DNA of 64,000 bases, from assembly GCA_023410595.1 (NCBI GenBank), contig JAEYPO010000019.1:1-64000 (forward strand), given 5' to 3'. Origin of the DNA: Bacillota bacterium (GTDB taxonomy: Bacteria > Bacillota > Clostridia > Christensenellales > SZUA-584). Shown piece after piece: positions 27,607 to 35,775 of the stretch (the first letter of the stretch is position 1; each line of letters opens with the position of its first letter). The position numbers were made by a program, and so were the translations under genes. Below the pieces are notes generated by a model. It had not been told where the DNA came from. It worked only from the letters and a program-made list of their open reading frames with translations, and made no database searches.

Positions 27607-28454
27607 AATCCCGGCTGGATACGCAGCTCTTTTTTACAGTGCAGCGCCAGTATATCCGCAAGCGTATCCCTTAAATCCTTTCTGTCCACTATCCTGTCTA
27701 TGAGCCCGTGCTCATACAGAGATTCGGACATCTGAAACCCTTCGGGCAGTTGGTCGTTTACTGTCTGCTCTATTACTCTCGGCCCCGCAAACCCTATGCG
27801 GGCCCCCGGCTCGGCTATGGTTATATCGCCCTGCATAGCGAAGCTCGCCGTAACGCCGCCCGTCGTCGGGTGCGTAAGCACGTTCACGTGCAGCAGCCTT
27901 TGGGCGCTGTGGCGCGCAAGCGCTATGGTCGTCCTCGACATCTGCATCAGCGAATGTATTCCCTCTTGCATCCTCGCGCCGCCCGACGCGCAGAATATGA
28001 TTAGAGGCAGCCGGTTGAGCGTGGCGAATTCGCTAATAATAACTATCTTCTCACCCACCACGGTCCCCATACTGCCCATCATGAAGTATGAGTCCATGAC
28101 GGCCATGGCTGTCCTTACACCCTTTATGGACGCCTTGCCTATGACGACGCCTTCCTGCGCCTTTGATTTTGACTTCTCTGTGGCAATCTTCGTCTTGTAC
28201 CCCGGAAACGATATAGGATCCTTGCTCTCGGCCTCGCGTTCTATCTCTATAAAGCTGCCGTTGTCCACTATCATCTCTATCCTGTTGTAAGCGGGCTGAC
28301 GGAACAGGTATCCGCAGTACGGGCATATAGAATCGTTCGCATGCACTATGTCGGCTATCATTTCCCTGCCGCAGCCGCCGCAGTACAGCTTTTCTATTTT
28401 CTCCTCAGGCTGCAGGTCCTCGCTTATTTCTATCTTTTCGTTAAACAGTTTCAT
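27603..28454 (-). CDS. accD: Acetyl-CoA carboxylase carboxyltransferase beta subunit
   Basis: The 283-residue protein has the N-terminal zinc ribbon CGGCGREM...CPYCG (about 26-48), followed by the carboxyltransferase domain with FCASGGARMQEG and the HPTTGGVTASFAMQGDI region. It overlaps accC by 14 bases and accA by four, which suits equal synthesis of complex partners. Confidence 0.95.
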   Translation of the reverse strand: MKLFNEKIEISEDLQPEEKIEKLYCGGCGREMIADIVHANDSICPYCGYLFRQPAYNRIEMIVDNGSFIEIEREAESKDPISFPGYKTKIATEKSKSKAQEGVVIGKASIKGVRTAMAVMDSYFMMGSMGTVVGEKIVIISEFATLNRLPLIIFCASGGARMQEGIHSLMQMSRTTIALARHSAQRLLHVNVLTHPTTGGVTASFAMQGDITIAEPGARIGFAGPRVIEQTVNDQLPEGFQMSESLYEHGLIDRIVDRKDLRDTLADILALHCKKELRIQPGL

Positions 28455-29811
28455 CGTCGCTCCGTAAATACCGATTGATAAACGTCTGTTCTATCCACTT
28501 TGTGTGAACGTTTCCTGATATGAAATCTTCGTCGCTCATTATGGCTTTGGCAAATTCGGCGTTATGCTCAATTCCCGTTATCTTAAGCTCTTCGAGCGCC
28601 GCGCGGCTCAAAGCTATTGCCTCCCCGCGGTCGTCTCCCATGCATACGAGCTTCATTATCAGCGAATCGTAGAAAGGCGAAACCTCGTCGCCCGCGGCAT
28701 AGCCCGTGTCTACACGCACACCGTTGCCGCCCGGCAACGCCAATCCGCTTATTATCCCCGGAGAGGGGCGAAAGTTCTCGTCGGGGTTTTCGGCATTTAT
28801 CCTGCACTCTATCGCGTGGCCTTTGAGCACGAGATCTTCCTGCCTTATAGCAAGCTTATGCGACAGCGCGGCATGTATCTGCGCCTTGACAAGATCGACG
28901 CCGTATACGCACTCGGTTACGGGATGCTCCACCTGTATCCTCGTGTTCATCTCCATGAAGTAAAACCTGTTGTCGTCCGTAAGCAGGAATTCCACAGTTC
29001 CCGCGCCCACGTAGTTTATCGACTTCGATATGCTTACGGCTATGCGCTCCATCTTCCTCAGTGTATCTTCGTCAGCGTTAGCCGTAGGCGCTTCTTCCAC
29101 AAGCTTCTGGTTCTTTCTCTGCAGCGTACATTCCCGCGTGCCGAGGTGTATTGTGTTGCCGTATTCGTCGGCGAGTATCTGCACCTCTATGTGCCGCGCG
29201 TCGGGAAGGTAGGATTCCATGTATACTCTTTTGTCACCGAACGCCAGCTCGGCTTCCCTGCAAGCCATCGAATACGCCTGCTCTAACTCCTCTTTGCAGC
29301 CCACTATGCGTATGCCCTTGCCGCCGCCGCCCGACGCCGCTTTTATCATAAGCGGATAGCCGATCGCCTTGGCGACTTCCCGCGCCGCTTCTATGGTATC
29401 CACCGTGCCGTCCGATCCGGGAACGACAGGGAAACCGTTTTTCGCAACCGTCGTACGTGCCTGCTGCTTGTCGCCCATAATATCCATGCACTCCGCCGAA
29501 GGGCCTATAAACCTTATGCCCTCTTCGTCGCACATGCGCCGGAACTCGGCGTTCTCAGAAAGGAAGCCCACGCCCGGATGTATAAGATCGGCATGGTACG
29601 CCTTCGCCGCCGCTATTATGCTCTCCATGTTAAGATAGCTCTTCTCGGCCTGCCTCGGGCCTACGCATACGCTTTCGTCCGCCAGCCTTGTATGCATGCT
29701 GCCTTCGTCGCTCTCCGAGTATACCGCTACCGTCTTAAGCCCGATTTTTTTGCAGGTGCGTATTATCCTTACGGCTATCTCGCCCCTGTTTGCAACAAGT
29801 ACGGTCTTCAT
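28441..29811 (-). CDS. accC: Biotin carboxylase subunit of acetyl-CoA carboxylase
   Basis: The 456-residue ATP-grasp enzyme has VANRGEIAVRIIRTCKKIG at the N terminus, the Gly-rich loop KAASGGGGKGIR, and EMNTRIQVEHPVTE carrying catalytic residues. It carboxylates biotin on AccB with ATP and bicarbonate. It follows accB by five bases in the operon. Confidence 0.96.
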   Translation of the reverse strand: MKTVLVANRGEIAVRIIRTCKKIGLKTVAVYSESDEGSMHTRLADESVCVGPRQAEKSYLNMESIIAAAKAYHADLIHPGVGFLSENAEFRRMCDEEGIRFIGPSAECMDIMGDKQQARTTVAKNGFPVVPGSDGTVDTIEAAREVAKAIGYPLMIKAASGGGGKGIRIVGCKEELEQAYSMACREAELAFGDKRVYMESYLPDARHIEVQILADEYGNTIHLGTRECTLQRKNQKLVEEAPTANADEDTLRKMERIAVSISKSINYVGAGTVEFLLTDDNRFYFMEMNTRIQVEHPVTECVYGVDLVKAQIHAALSHKLAIRQEDLVLKGHAIECRINAENPDENFRPSPGIISGLALPGGNGVRVDTGYAAGDEVSPFYDSLIMKLVCMGDDRGEAIALSRAALEELKITGIEHNAEFAKAIMSDEDFISGNVHTKWIEQTFINRYLRSDDETV

Positions 29812-29816
29812 GTCGC

Positions 29817-30233
29817 TTAAGCCTTTGCGTATTTAAAAAGCGCGTCTTTGGCAACTATCGCCTCGGCGTCTTTTTTCAGTACGCGTTCTATTATGCCGTC
29901 TTTGGGCGCGGTTATCTCGTTCATAGTTTTCATCGCTTCAATAATGCACAGCACGTCTCCTTTTTTCACCCTCGAGCCCTCCTGCACATACGGCTCTGCG
30001 CCCGGCTCTTTCGCTACATAAAACACTCCCGATATAGGCGCAAAAACAATATCATCGCTGTCGTATTCGTTAGCGGCGGCGGTTTTTTCCCTTTGCTGCG
30101 GGGCTGCAAAACACGCCGGAGCGCTTATCTCTTTTTCGAGCGATATTTTTATTTCCTGTGTTTCTATGCTGAATTTGCTGAACGAAGATTTTTCAGCCTT
30201 GTCTATTATGCTGAAGATTGTTTCCAGATCCAT
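29817..30233 (-). CDS. accB: Biotin carboxyl carrier protein
   Basis: The 138-residue protein has an N-terminal helical part, a linker (about 40-60) and a C-terminal biotinyl domain. The biotinylated Lys is in IIEAMKTMNEI; the residue after Lys is Thr, where Met or Leu is usual in acetyl-CoA carboxylase, a small oddity that should still be recognised by biotin ligase. GGGAGG six bases before ATG fits the start. It is the first gene of the operon, with a leader of about 240 nt. Confidence 0.94.
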   Translation of the reverse strand: MDLETIFSIIDKAEKSSFSKFSIETQEIKISLEKEISAPACFAAPQQREKTAAANEYDSDDIVFAPISGVFYVAKEPGAEPYVQEGSRVKKGDVLCIIEAMKTMNEITAPKDGIIERVLKKDAEAIVAKDALFKYAKA

Positions 30234-30340
30234 GCCGATCCTCCCACGAGCTTATTTTAATACAAGTATCTTTTATAAGCGGAGAGCACTTTTCGTCAGA
30301 AACTGCGCCCGGCGCTTATCTAGTCGCTCTGAATTTTAAT

Positions 30341-30441
30341 TTACACCGGAAAGCCTCACGTCTTGCCGTCCATCGCTAAAGCGACGTGTGGATCCTATTT
30401 ACACCCAATCAAGCTTTTAGCTTATGGAGACCCCATATTTA
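30341..30441 (+). repeat. Dispersed repeat, copy E (two units), in the accB leader
   Basis: The first unit has TTACACCGG, AAAGCCTCACGTCTTGCCG and the CATCGCTAAAGCGACG middle module shared with copy A. The second has TTTACACCC, AATCAAGCTTTTAGCTTA and GGAGACCCC. It lies inside the predicted acc-fab leader RNA, where its hairpins could affect transcription or stability. Confidence 0.75.
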
Positions 30442-30463
30442 ATAGTTAGTACTGCTAACGGCT
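30441..30463 (-). promoter_or_regulatory. Degenerate putative MarR operator in the acc-fab leader
   Basis: AATAGTT-N9-AAC keeps one full arm and the first three bases of the other arm of the 23-bp element found at 31240 and 14441. It also contains a 5-5-5 inverted repeat (GTTAG, TACTG, CTAAC at 30445-30459). It sits just downstream of the expected transcription start, where a bound repressor would block elongation. Confidence 0.45.
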
Positions 30464-30477
30464 GATTGATTTTAGCA

Positions 30478-30506
30478 ATATTATCACGCAACTGATAATA
30501 TGTCAA
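30478..30506 (-). promoter_or_regulatory. Sigma-A promoter of the acc-fab operon
   Basis: Minus-strand -35 TTGACA (30501-30506), a 17-bp spacer and -10 TAATAT (30478-30483) match the consensus closely. An 8-8-8 inverted repeat (ATATTATC and GATAATAT, 30478-30501) spans the -10 and the spacer and could be an additional operator. Confidence 0.8.
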
Positions 30507-30533
30507 CGCCGTTATATTTGGCACATACTTCAA

Positions 30534-30555
30534 TTATGTAATAACTATTACATAA
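30534..30555. promoter_or_regulatory. 22-bp palindrome upstream of the acc-fab promoter
   Basis: Ten-base arms TTATGTAATA and TATTACATAA are perfect reverse complements around a central AC. The site lies 27 bp upstream of the -35 element, a location suited to an activator or to a looping repressor. It does not match the 23-bp element at the other sites. Confidence 0.6.
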
Positions 30556-30685
30556 CTCATGTTATCGGCGCACGGCAACCCCTTTGTTGATTACGAATCT
30601 GTTTCCACCAAAGACATATATATTTATTTTTTGTTACCCTCCAGTCCGGATAAACAAACTTTTTTAACAGTTACTTCTATCTTTT

Positions 30686-31138
30686 TTAATTTTTCTCCAG
30701 CCTGCTGAAGAAATCAGCCAGGCCGTTTAAAGACTTAAGCAGGTCCGGGTATTCGCTTATCTTAAAATCCTTGAGCAGGCTCTGCACCATTTGGTCATGG
30801 AACTGCCTGTGATTTTCGCAGCACTCCCGGCCTTTTTCCGTCAGCTTAAGTATGCTCATTCTCCTGTCCTTATCGGATTTAACTTTTTCTATATACTTCT
30901 TTGCCTCAAGCCTTGCCGCCGTTACGCTCGCCGTGGCCTTTGTTATATCAAGCCCTGCCGCGATGTTAGTAAGCGTCGGCACCTTGGCGTCCTCTATCTC
31001 CTCGAGCATATGCATCTCCGTGCGGCTTAGCCTGCCGTTTGCCGAATTTGAGACTATCTTCTCCTGTATGCGCAGTATCTTGAAAAAGAGTTCTTTAAGC
31101 ACCTTATTCAATAATTTCTTTACTTCACGTTCCGTCAT
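30686..31138 (-). CDS. MarR-family transcriptional regulator, FabT-like by position
   Basis: The 150-residue protein has the MarR winged-helix layout: an N-terminal dimerisation helix, LSRTEMHMLEEIEDAKVPTLTNIAAGLDITKATASVTAARLEAKKYIEK as the recognition region and wing (about 38-85, including SDKDRRMSILKLTEKG), and a C-terminal helix. It is encoded immediately upstream of the acc-fab operon on the same strand, as fabT or fabR are in many Firmicutes, so I infer control of fatty acid synthesis, perhaps through acyl-ACP. GGTGG precedes ATG. A 23-bp inverted repeat over its own -10 suggests autoregulation. Sequence alone does not show its ligand. Confidence 0.85.
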   Translation of the reverse strand: MTEREVKKLLNKVLKELFFKILRIQEKIVSNSANGRLSRTEMHMLEEIEDAKVPTLTNIAAGLDITKATASVTAARLEAKKYIEKVKSDKDRRMSILKLTEKGRECCENHRQFHDQMVQSLLKDFKISEYPDLLKSLNGLADFFSRLEKN

Positions 31139-31239
31139 ATTACCACCCCAAAACCTTCTCCCAAAACCGTTTTTTATCCCCTTTGCTGCACGCTATCTTC
31201 ACAATGTTTTTTGCTTTGCAGCTGCCGCCCGCGCAAAAA

Positions 31240-31262
31240 AATAGTTCGTTACCTAAACTATT
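31240..31262 (-). promoter_or_regulatory. Putative MarR operator at the marR promoter
   Basis: Perfect seven-base arms AATAGTT and AACTATT are separated by nine bases. The site overlaps the -10 element (31260-31265) and covers the likely transcription start. The same arms and spacing occur upstream of the oxoamine synthase fusion gene at 14441. Confidence 0.6.
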
Positions 31263-31287
31263 ATATCATATGAGAACGCTCAGGCAA
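31260..31287 (-). promoter_or_regulatory. Sigma-A promoter of marR
   Basis: On the minus strand, -35 TTGCCT (31282-31287), a 16-bp spacer and -10 TATAAT (31260-31265) lie about 120 bp before the marR start codon, overlapped by the inverted repeat. Confidence 0.6.
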
Positions 31288-31348
31288 GAATATTTTGCAT
31301 ATCGAGATATTTCAAGTATCTTAATATTTTTAATACGCTGGACAAAGT

Positions 31349-31375
31349 AAAAAAGCCCCGGGGATTTCCCGAGGC
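31349..31375 (-). terminator. Terminator after spoIVA
   Basis: On the minus strand, GCCTCGGG pairs with CCCGGGGC through one G-U pair, and the stem is followed by a run of seven T. It lies 13 nt after the spoIVA stop. Confidence 0.85.
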
Positions 31376-31387
31376 GGATATCATTAT

Positions 31388-32866
31388 TTACAGCAGTATG
31401 CAGATAAGGCCTCCGCTGCCCTCGTTTATTATGCGCTGCAGCGTCTCCTGTATCTTTATCCTTGCGTCTTCGGGCATGTTGGAGAGCTTGCCCGATAATC
31501 CCTCTTTTACGAGGTCGTGAAGCGGCTTTCCGAATATGTCCGTCTTCCATATCTTTCCCGGATCGCTCTCGAATTCGGAGAGCATATACTTTACAAGCTC
31601 TTCGCTCTGCTTTTCCGTCCCTACTATCGGCGAGACCTCCGTTTCGATATCGACCCTTATAAGATGCAGCGACGGCGCGCTGGCTTTAAGCCTTACTCCG
31701 AAGCGCCCGCCGTGCCTTACCATCTCGGGCTCTTCGAGCGACATCTCGTCCATAGAGGGCGGCACGAGACCGTAGCCCGTCTCTTTAACGCTCTTCATCG
31801 CGGCTTCTATCCTGTCATATTGTTTCTTTGCGCCTACGAGGTCTTTTACTATCGAAACGAGGTGATAGTCGTCCTCAATAGGATAACCGCATTCGTCGCC
31901 CAGTATCCTGTAGAACAGCGTCTCGGGGAAATCGAGCTTTATATTTACGCTGCCCTCGCCAAGCTCGATGCTGACAACCGCCGCGTTATCCACATCATCG
32001 AGGGATCTCATTGCTTCAATAAGCCCTTGATAATCGCGAACCTTCTCTAGGCTGTCTATCGTGCCCGATATGCCGCCGAGCACTTCGCTCATCAGCCAGT
32101 GATCGGGAGAAAGCGCCCTTGCCCAGCCCGGCAGATCCATGTTGACTTCCTTGAGCGGGAATTCATAGAGCAGGTTTTCGAGCATTGAATTGATGTCGTT
32201 TTCTGAAAGCCGCATTATATCCATCAGCAGTACGGGAACGCCGTATTTATCCTCCATCGCGTTGCGCAGCGATATCGTGTCTTCCCTATAAGGGTTCGCC
32301 GAGTTGAGTATCACAATAAACGGCTTGCCGAGCGCGGCGAGCTCCCTTACCACCCTTTCTTCCGCCTGTATGTAGCTCGAACGCGGTATCTCGGTGATGC
32401 TGCCGTCCGTCGTCATCACTATGCCTATTGTGCTGTGCTCTGTTATTACCTTTCTTGTCCCCGTCTCAGCCGCTTCTTCGAACGGCACGTCATGGTCAAA
32501 CCACGGCGTCGTTACCATACGCGGTACGTCGTTTTCGAGGTATCCCATAGCTCCGTCAACCATATACCCCACTGAGTCGACCATGCGCACCTTCATCTCG
32601 GCCTCGTTGTTTATCTTTATTCTTACCGCCTCGTTGGGCACGAACTTCGGCTGAGTAGTCATAATAGTCTTGCCCGCGCTGCTTTGCGGAAGCTCGTCTA
32701 CTACCCGTTCCTTCTCGTATGTATCCTCAAGGTTGGGGAGCACCAGCATATCCATGAACCGTTTTATGAACGTCGATTTGCCCGTCCTTACCGGCCCCAC
32801 GACGCCTATATATATGTCTCCCCCTGTTCTTTCGGAAATATCTCTATAAAGATTATAGCTTTGCAT
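31388..32866 (-). CDS. spoIVA: Stage IV sporulation protein A
   Basis: At 492 residues the protein is as long as the Bacillus subtilis one. It has Walker A GPVRTGKS near residue 23, the switch region with MTTQPKF, VDSVGYMVDGA as the Walker B equivalent, and the conserved C-terminal GGLICILL. SpoIVA is an ATPase that polymerises on the outer forespore membrane to form the coat basement layer, so the organism is an endospore former. ATG 32866 is preferred over an upstream in-frame ATG because GGAGGG lies six bases before it and the product then starts MQSYNLYRDI. An AT-rich CATATATA upstream may be a sigma-E -10, with low confidence. Confidence 0.97.
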   Translation of the reverse strand: MQSYNLYRDISERTGGDIYIGVVGPVRTGKSTFIKRFMDMLVLPNLEDTYEKERVVDELPQSSAGKTIMTTQPKFVPNEAVRIKINNEAEMKVRMVDSVGYMVDGAMGYLENDVPRMVTTPWFDHDVPFEEAAETGTRKVITEHSTIGIVMTTDGSITEIPRSSYIQAEERVVRELAALGKPFIVILNSANPYREDTISLRNAMEDKYGVPVLLMDIMRLSENDINSMLENLLYEFPLKEVNMDLPGWARALSPDHWLMSEVLGGISGTIDSLEKVRDYQGLIEAMRSLDDVDNAAVVSIELGEGSVNIKLDFPETLFYRILGDECGYPIEDDYHLVSIVKDLVGAKKQYDRIEAAMKSVKETGYGLVPPSMDEMSLEEPEMVRHGGRFGVRLKASAPSLHLIRVDIETEVSPIVGTEKQSEELVKYMLSEFESDPGKIWKTDIFGKPLHDLVKEGLSGKLSNMPEDARIKIQETLQRIINEGSGGLICILL

Positions 32867-33011
32867 GGCGCACCCTCCACATATAGTTTGCTTTAACACT
32901 TAATATATATGAACATGTGTGCCTGATAATTACTAAAAATAGAAGAGATACGCATCTTAAGCTGCTGATAAAATTTATGTCTAAAAAATAAAATAAGAAC
33001 AGAAGTTAGAA

Positions 33012-33059
33012 CCCGAAAAACAAACATGCCCTTCATCTGGACTCTGCCAGTGAAGGGCA
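33012..33059 (-). terminator. Terminator after lysA
   Basis: On the minus strand, nine-base arms TGCCCTTCA and TGAAGGGCA, with an inner CTGG-CCAG pairing, are followed by TGTTTGTTTTT. It lies about 30 nt after the lysA stop. Confidence 0.85.
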
Positions 33060-33087
33060 AACATTAACTCATAAAACCCGCTATCAG

Positions 33088-34398
33088 TTATAGCCAGCTC
33101 GGGACCTTATCGTTCTTTATAAGGTCTTCGCACGTCTGGCGCGCCGCCATAAGCTCCGCTTTGCCGTTCTTGACGAGCACCACGGCCGGATGCGGCAGCA
33201 TGTTGTAGTTGCTTGCCATGGAGTAGTTATACGCTCCCGTGGAAAACACGGCCATTACGTCCCCGGCCTCGGCCTCGGGCAGCGTAGCGTTCCAGATGAG
33301 CATATCGCCGCTCTCGCACGTACGTCCGGCTATCGAGACGACCGTCGAGTCGGGCTCGTTCATCTTTCCGGCCAGTGCGCATGTGTACTTAGCCTGATAC
33401 AGCGCGGGACGCGGGTTGTCGGCCATGCCTCCGTCCACGCTGACATACGTGCGTATGTTAGGTATGTGCTTTATATCGCCCACCGTGTACAGCGTCGTTC
33501 CCGCTTCGCCGACTATCGACCTGCCCGGCTCTATAACGAATACAGGCAGCGGTATGTCCTTTTCGGCGCAGACACGGTGCATCTCTTCTATCATCGCTTC
33601 TATATACTCGCCGGGTTTAAACGGCTTATCTTCCTTAAGATAATGTATGCCGTATCCCCCGCCGAAATTAATCTCGGTAAACAGGAATCCCGTTTCGTCC
33701 CTGACGCTTTTCAGGAACGATAGCATTACGTCCACCGCGTCGCGGTACGGCTGAAGCTCGAATATTTGCGAGCCTATGTGGCAGTGCAGTCCTATAAGGT
33801 TAAGGCTCGGCTCGGCGAGTATCTCTTTTACAGCCTCCATGCCCTGGCCGTCGGCGGCGCCGAATCCGAACTTTGAATCCACCTGCCCAGTTTTAATATA
33901 ATCGTGGGTATGCGCCTCTATGCCCGGCTTAATCCTCACGGAAACATTCTGCACCTTGCCGTGCGCTTTCGCTATGCGCGATAACAACTTTATCTCCGCG
34001 AAGCTGTCTATTACTACCCTGCCTACGCCCGCCTCGAGCGCAATGTTTAAGTCACCCGGCGTTTTATTATTGCCGTGAAGGTACGTCTTGCTCATGTCGT
34101 ACCCGGCGTTCATCGCGGTACGTATCTCGCCCTCCGAAACGACGTCGAGCCCAAGGCCCTCGCTCTCCACAAGGCGGCAGATAGCGGTTGTCATAAACGC
34201 TTTACCTGCGTAGAGCACCTTTGCCCCGCCTTTATAAGTTTTGACCGTGCGCATGTATTCACGGCAAACGCCGCGTATTACGTCCTCTTCCATCACGTAA
34301 AGAGGCGTGCCGAATTCTTTCGCTAATTCAAGAGCGTCACAGCCGCCCAGCATAAGATGTCCGTCTTTGTTTACATCAAGTTTTGCCCAGTGCTCCAT
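33088..34398 (-). CDS. lysA: Diaminopimelate decarboxylase
   Basis: The 436-residue protein is a fold-type III PLP enzyme with PLP Lys in VLYAGKAFMT, the HGNNKTPGDL region, HCHIGSQIFE, GGGYGIHY and the CESGDML active-site Cys from the partner subunit. It decarboxylates meso-diaminopimelate to L-lysine, the last step of lysine synthesis. ATG 34398 is supported by GAGG six bases upstream; a longer frame lacks one. It is monocistronic, between its own promoter and terminator. Confidence 0.95.
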   Translation of the reverse strand: MEHWAKLDVNKDGHLMLGGCDALELAKEFGTPLYVMEEDVIRGVCREYMRTVKTYKGGAKVLYAGKAFMTTAICRLVESEGLGLDVVSEGEIRTAMNAGYDMSKTYLHGNNKTPGDLNIALEAGVGRVVIDSFAEIKLLSRIAKAHGKVQNVSVRIKPGIEAHTHDYIKTGQVDSKFGFGAADGQGMEAVKEILAEPSLNLIGLHCHIGSQIFELQPYRDAVDVMLSFLKSVRDETGFLFTEINFGGGYGIHYLKEDKPFKPGEYIEAMIEEMHRVCAEKDIPLPVFVIEPGRSIVGEAGTTLYTVGDIKHIPNIRTYVSVDGGMADNPRPALYQAKYTCALAGKMNEPDSTVVSIAGRTCESGDMLIWNATLPEAEAGDVMAVFSTGAYNYSMASNYNMLPHPAVVLVKNGKAELMAARQTCEDLIKNDKVPSWL

Positions 34399-34427
34399 TT
34401 TGAACCTCGAGAATTTAATGTTAAGGA

Positions 34428-34456
34428 ATATTAACATACGTGATTATTCATGTCAA
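34428..34456 (-). promoter_or_regulatory. Sigma-A promoter of lysA
   Basis: On the minus strand, -35 TTGACA (34451-34456), a 17-bp spacer and -10 TAATAT (34428-34433) lie 30 bp before the start codon. A short inverted repeat, GTTAA-N6-TTAAC at 34420-34435, overlaps the -10 and could be an operator. Confidence 0.8.
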
Positions 34457-34513
34457 CGGATAAATATACAAAAAGCATAAGATGCATTTTCATTATGTAA
34501 ATAATGCGCCGTA

Positions 34514-34522
34514 TGTTATAAT
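34514..34522 (+). promoter_or_regulatory. Extended -10 promoter directly before the YcaQ-type gene
   Basis: TGTTATAAT is an extended -10 element; it ends nine bases before the ATG at 34532, and no good -35 is present. Transcription would start at or very near the ATG, giving a leaderless mRNA, which agrees with the lack of a ribosome binding site. Confidence 0.6.
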
Positions 34523-34531
34523 TATATCATT

Positions 34532-35749
34532 ATGGCTAATGACAAGATTGAATTTACTTTAAAACAGGCGCGCAGGTTTGTGCTGTTAAAGCATGGGCTG
34601 CTGGGCGAGCACCGCTTTTTGGGCAGGCAGGGCGTGCTTGATTTTGTAAGGCAGGCGGGCTGCTTGCAGTTCGACCCTGTAGACGTTTGCGGCAAGAACG
34701 CCGAGATAGCGCTTCATTCGCGCGTTAAGGGCTTTACAAAGGACATGCTTGACGGGCTGCTTTATAAGGACAGGCTGCTATTTGACTACTTCGACAAGAA
34801 TCTTTGCATCATGCTTACGGAAGACTGGAAGTACTTCGACCGGGCAAGGGAGGAGAGCAGACGCAGCGAGCGGCCTTCCGGGAGGATAAAAGAGGTGGCG
34901 GACGAAATAATAGCAGCCGCGCGTGAAAAAGGCGCGGTATGTTCTCGTGACCTTGGCATGAGAGAAAAGGTGGACTGGTACTGGAGCAGCACCGCGCTTT
35001 CGAGAGCCGCGCTTGAGGCGCTGTACTTTCAGGGCGACCTTGTAATACACCACAAAAAAGGCACTATGAAGTATTACGCTCTTGCCGAGGATTGCCTGCC
35101 GCGAGAGATACTCGAAGCTGAGAATCCCTGCAAAAGCGATGATGAATATATTATGTGGCGCGTGCTGCGCAGGATTGGCGCCGTAGGGCTCCTTTGGAAC
35201 CGCGCGTCCGACGCGTGGCTCGGCATGTCGGAATTCGATGCCGCGGCAAGAAACAGGGCTTTTTCTCAGTTGCTTGAGCAGAGAAAGATAATCGAACTGA
35301 ATGTGGAATCCATAGAATATCCATTGTACTGCCTTTCTGCGGATATGGAGCTTACCGAAACGGTCAAGCGGGATACAGACTTTAAGGAGCGCACCGAGCT
35401 CATCGCGCCGCTCGACAGCCTGATGTGGGACAGAAAGCTCATAAAGGCGCTGTTTGATTTTTCGTATAAGTGGGAAATATATACACCCAAAGAGCAGCGC
35501 AAATACGGCCACTATGTGCTGCCCGTACTTTCGGGCGAACTTTTTGCGGGAAGAGCGGAATTGGTATGCGACAGGAAACAAAAAACGCTGCTTGTAAACA
35601 ACGTCTGGCTGGAAGAGGGCGTAAAACATACAAAGCAGCTCTCGCAAAAACTTGACAGGTGCTTTGAGCGGTTCGCTAAGTTCAACGATTGCGATATATA
35701 TCAAAAAATAAAAAAGCCACGGATACAATATTTGCACCCGCGGCCTTAA
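34532..35749 (+). CDS. YcaQ/AlkX-type DNA glycosylase-like winged-helix protein
   Basis: The 405-residue protein belongs to the HTH_42 family of tandem winged-helix proteins that includes E. coli YcaQ, a glycosylase that unhooks interstrand crosslinks, and Streptomyces AlzL-type self-resistance enzymes. The catalytic QxQ/QxD motif is present as QFD in CLQFDPVDV (about residue 46). Later family features are EAKYFQGDL-like ALYFQGDLVIHHKKG and a C-terminal LLVNNVWLEEG. It is one of only three plus-strand genes and appears leaderless. Its 3' end contains the terminator of the convergent clpC operon. Repair of alkylated or crosslinked DNA is inferred from the family. Confidence 0.85.
   Translation: MANDKIEFTLKQARRFVLLKHGLLGEHRFLGRQGVLDFVRQAGCLQFDPVDVCGKNAEIALHSRVKGFTKDMLDGLLYKDRLLFDYFDKNLCIMLTEDWKYFDRAREESRRSERPSGRIKEVADEIIAAAREKGAVCSRDLGMREKVDWYWSSTALSRAALEALYFQGDLVIHHKKGTMKYYALAEDCLPREILEAENPCKSDDEYIMWRVLRRIGAVGLLWNRASDAWLGMSEFDAAARNRAFSQLLEQRKIIELNVESIEYPLYCLSADMELTETVKRDTDFKERTELIAPLDSLMWDRKLIKALFDFSYKWEIYTPKEQRKYGHYVLPVLSGELFAGRAELVCDRKQKTLLVNNVWLEEGVKHTKQLSQKLDRCFERFAKFNDCDIYQKIKKPRIQYLHPRP
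35706..35748 (-). terminator. Terminator of the ctsR-clpC operon inside the convergent gene
   Basis: On the minus strand, GCCGCGG pairs with CCGTGGC (one G-U pair) and is followed by TTTTTTATTTTTTG. It overlaps the last 40 bases of the plus-strand YcaQ-type gene, so that coding sequence also serves as the operon's terminator. Confidence 0.7.
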
Positions 35750-35775
35750 TTTAATACCCATGGCCTTAGTCTGTC

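Larger units (their letters stand above)
30234..30685 (-). other. Leader and promoter region of the acc-fab operon
   Basis: No gene is seen in this 452-bp stretch. From the operon's point of view it contains, in order, a 22-bp palindrome (30534-30555), a consensus promoter (30478-30506), a degenerate copy of the putative MarR operator (30441-30463), a two-unit dispersed repeat in the transcribed leader (30341-30441) and the accB ribosome binding site. The marR gene ends at 30686. Confidence 0.7.

Noticed and set aside
30441..30463. FapR operator at the acc-fab leader (TTAGTAC start)
   Set aside because: Only the first half resembles the FapR site; the second half differs, and no fapR gene is near. 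The match to the marR repeat is better.
34778..35761. 327-codon open frame antisense to the YcaQ-type gene
   Set aside because: Composition is basic and low in motif content, it is a frame shadow, and the plus-strand product matches a known family.
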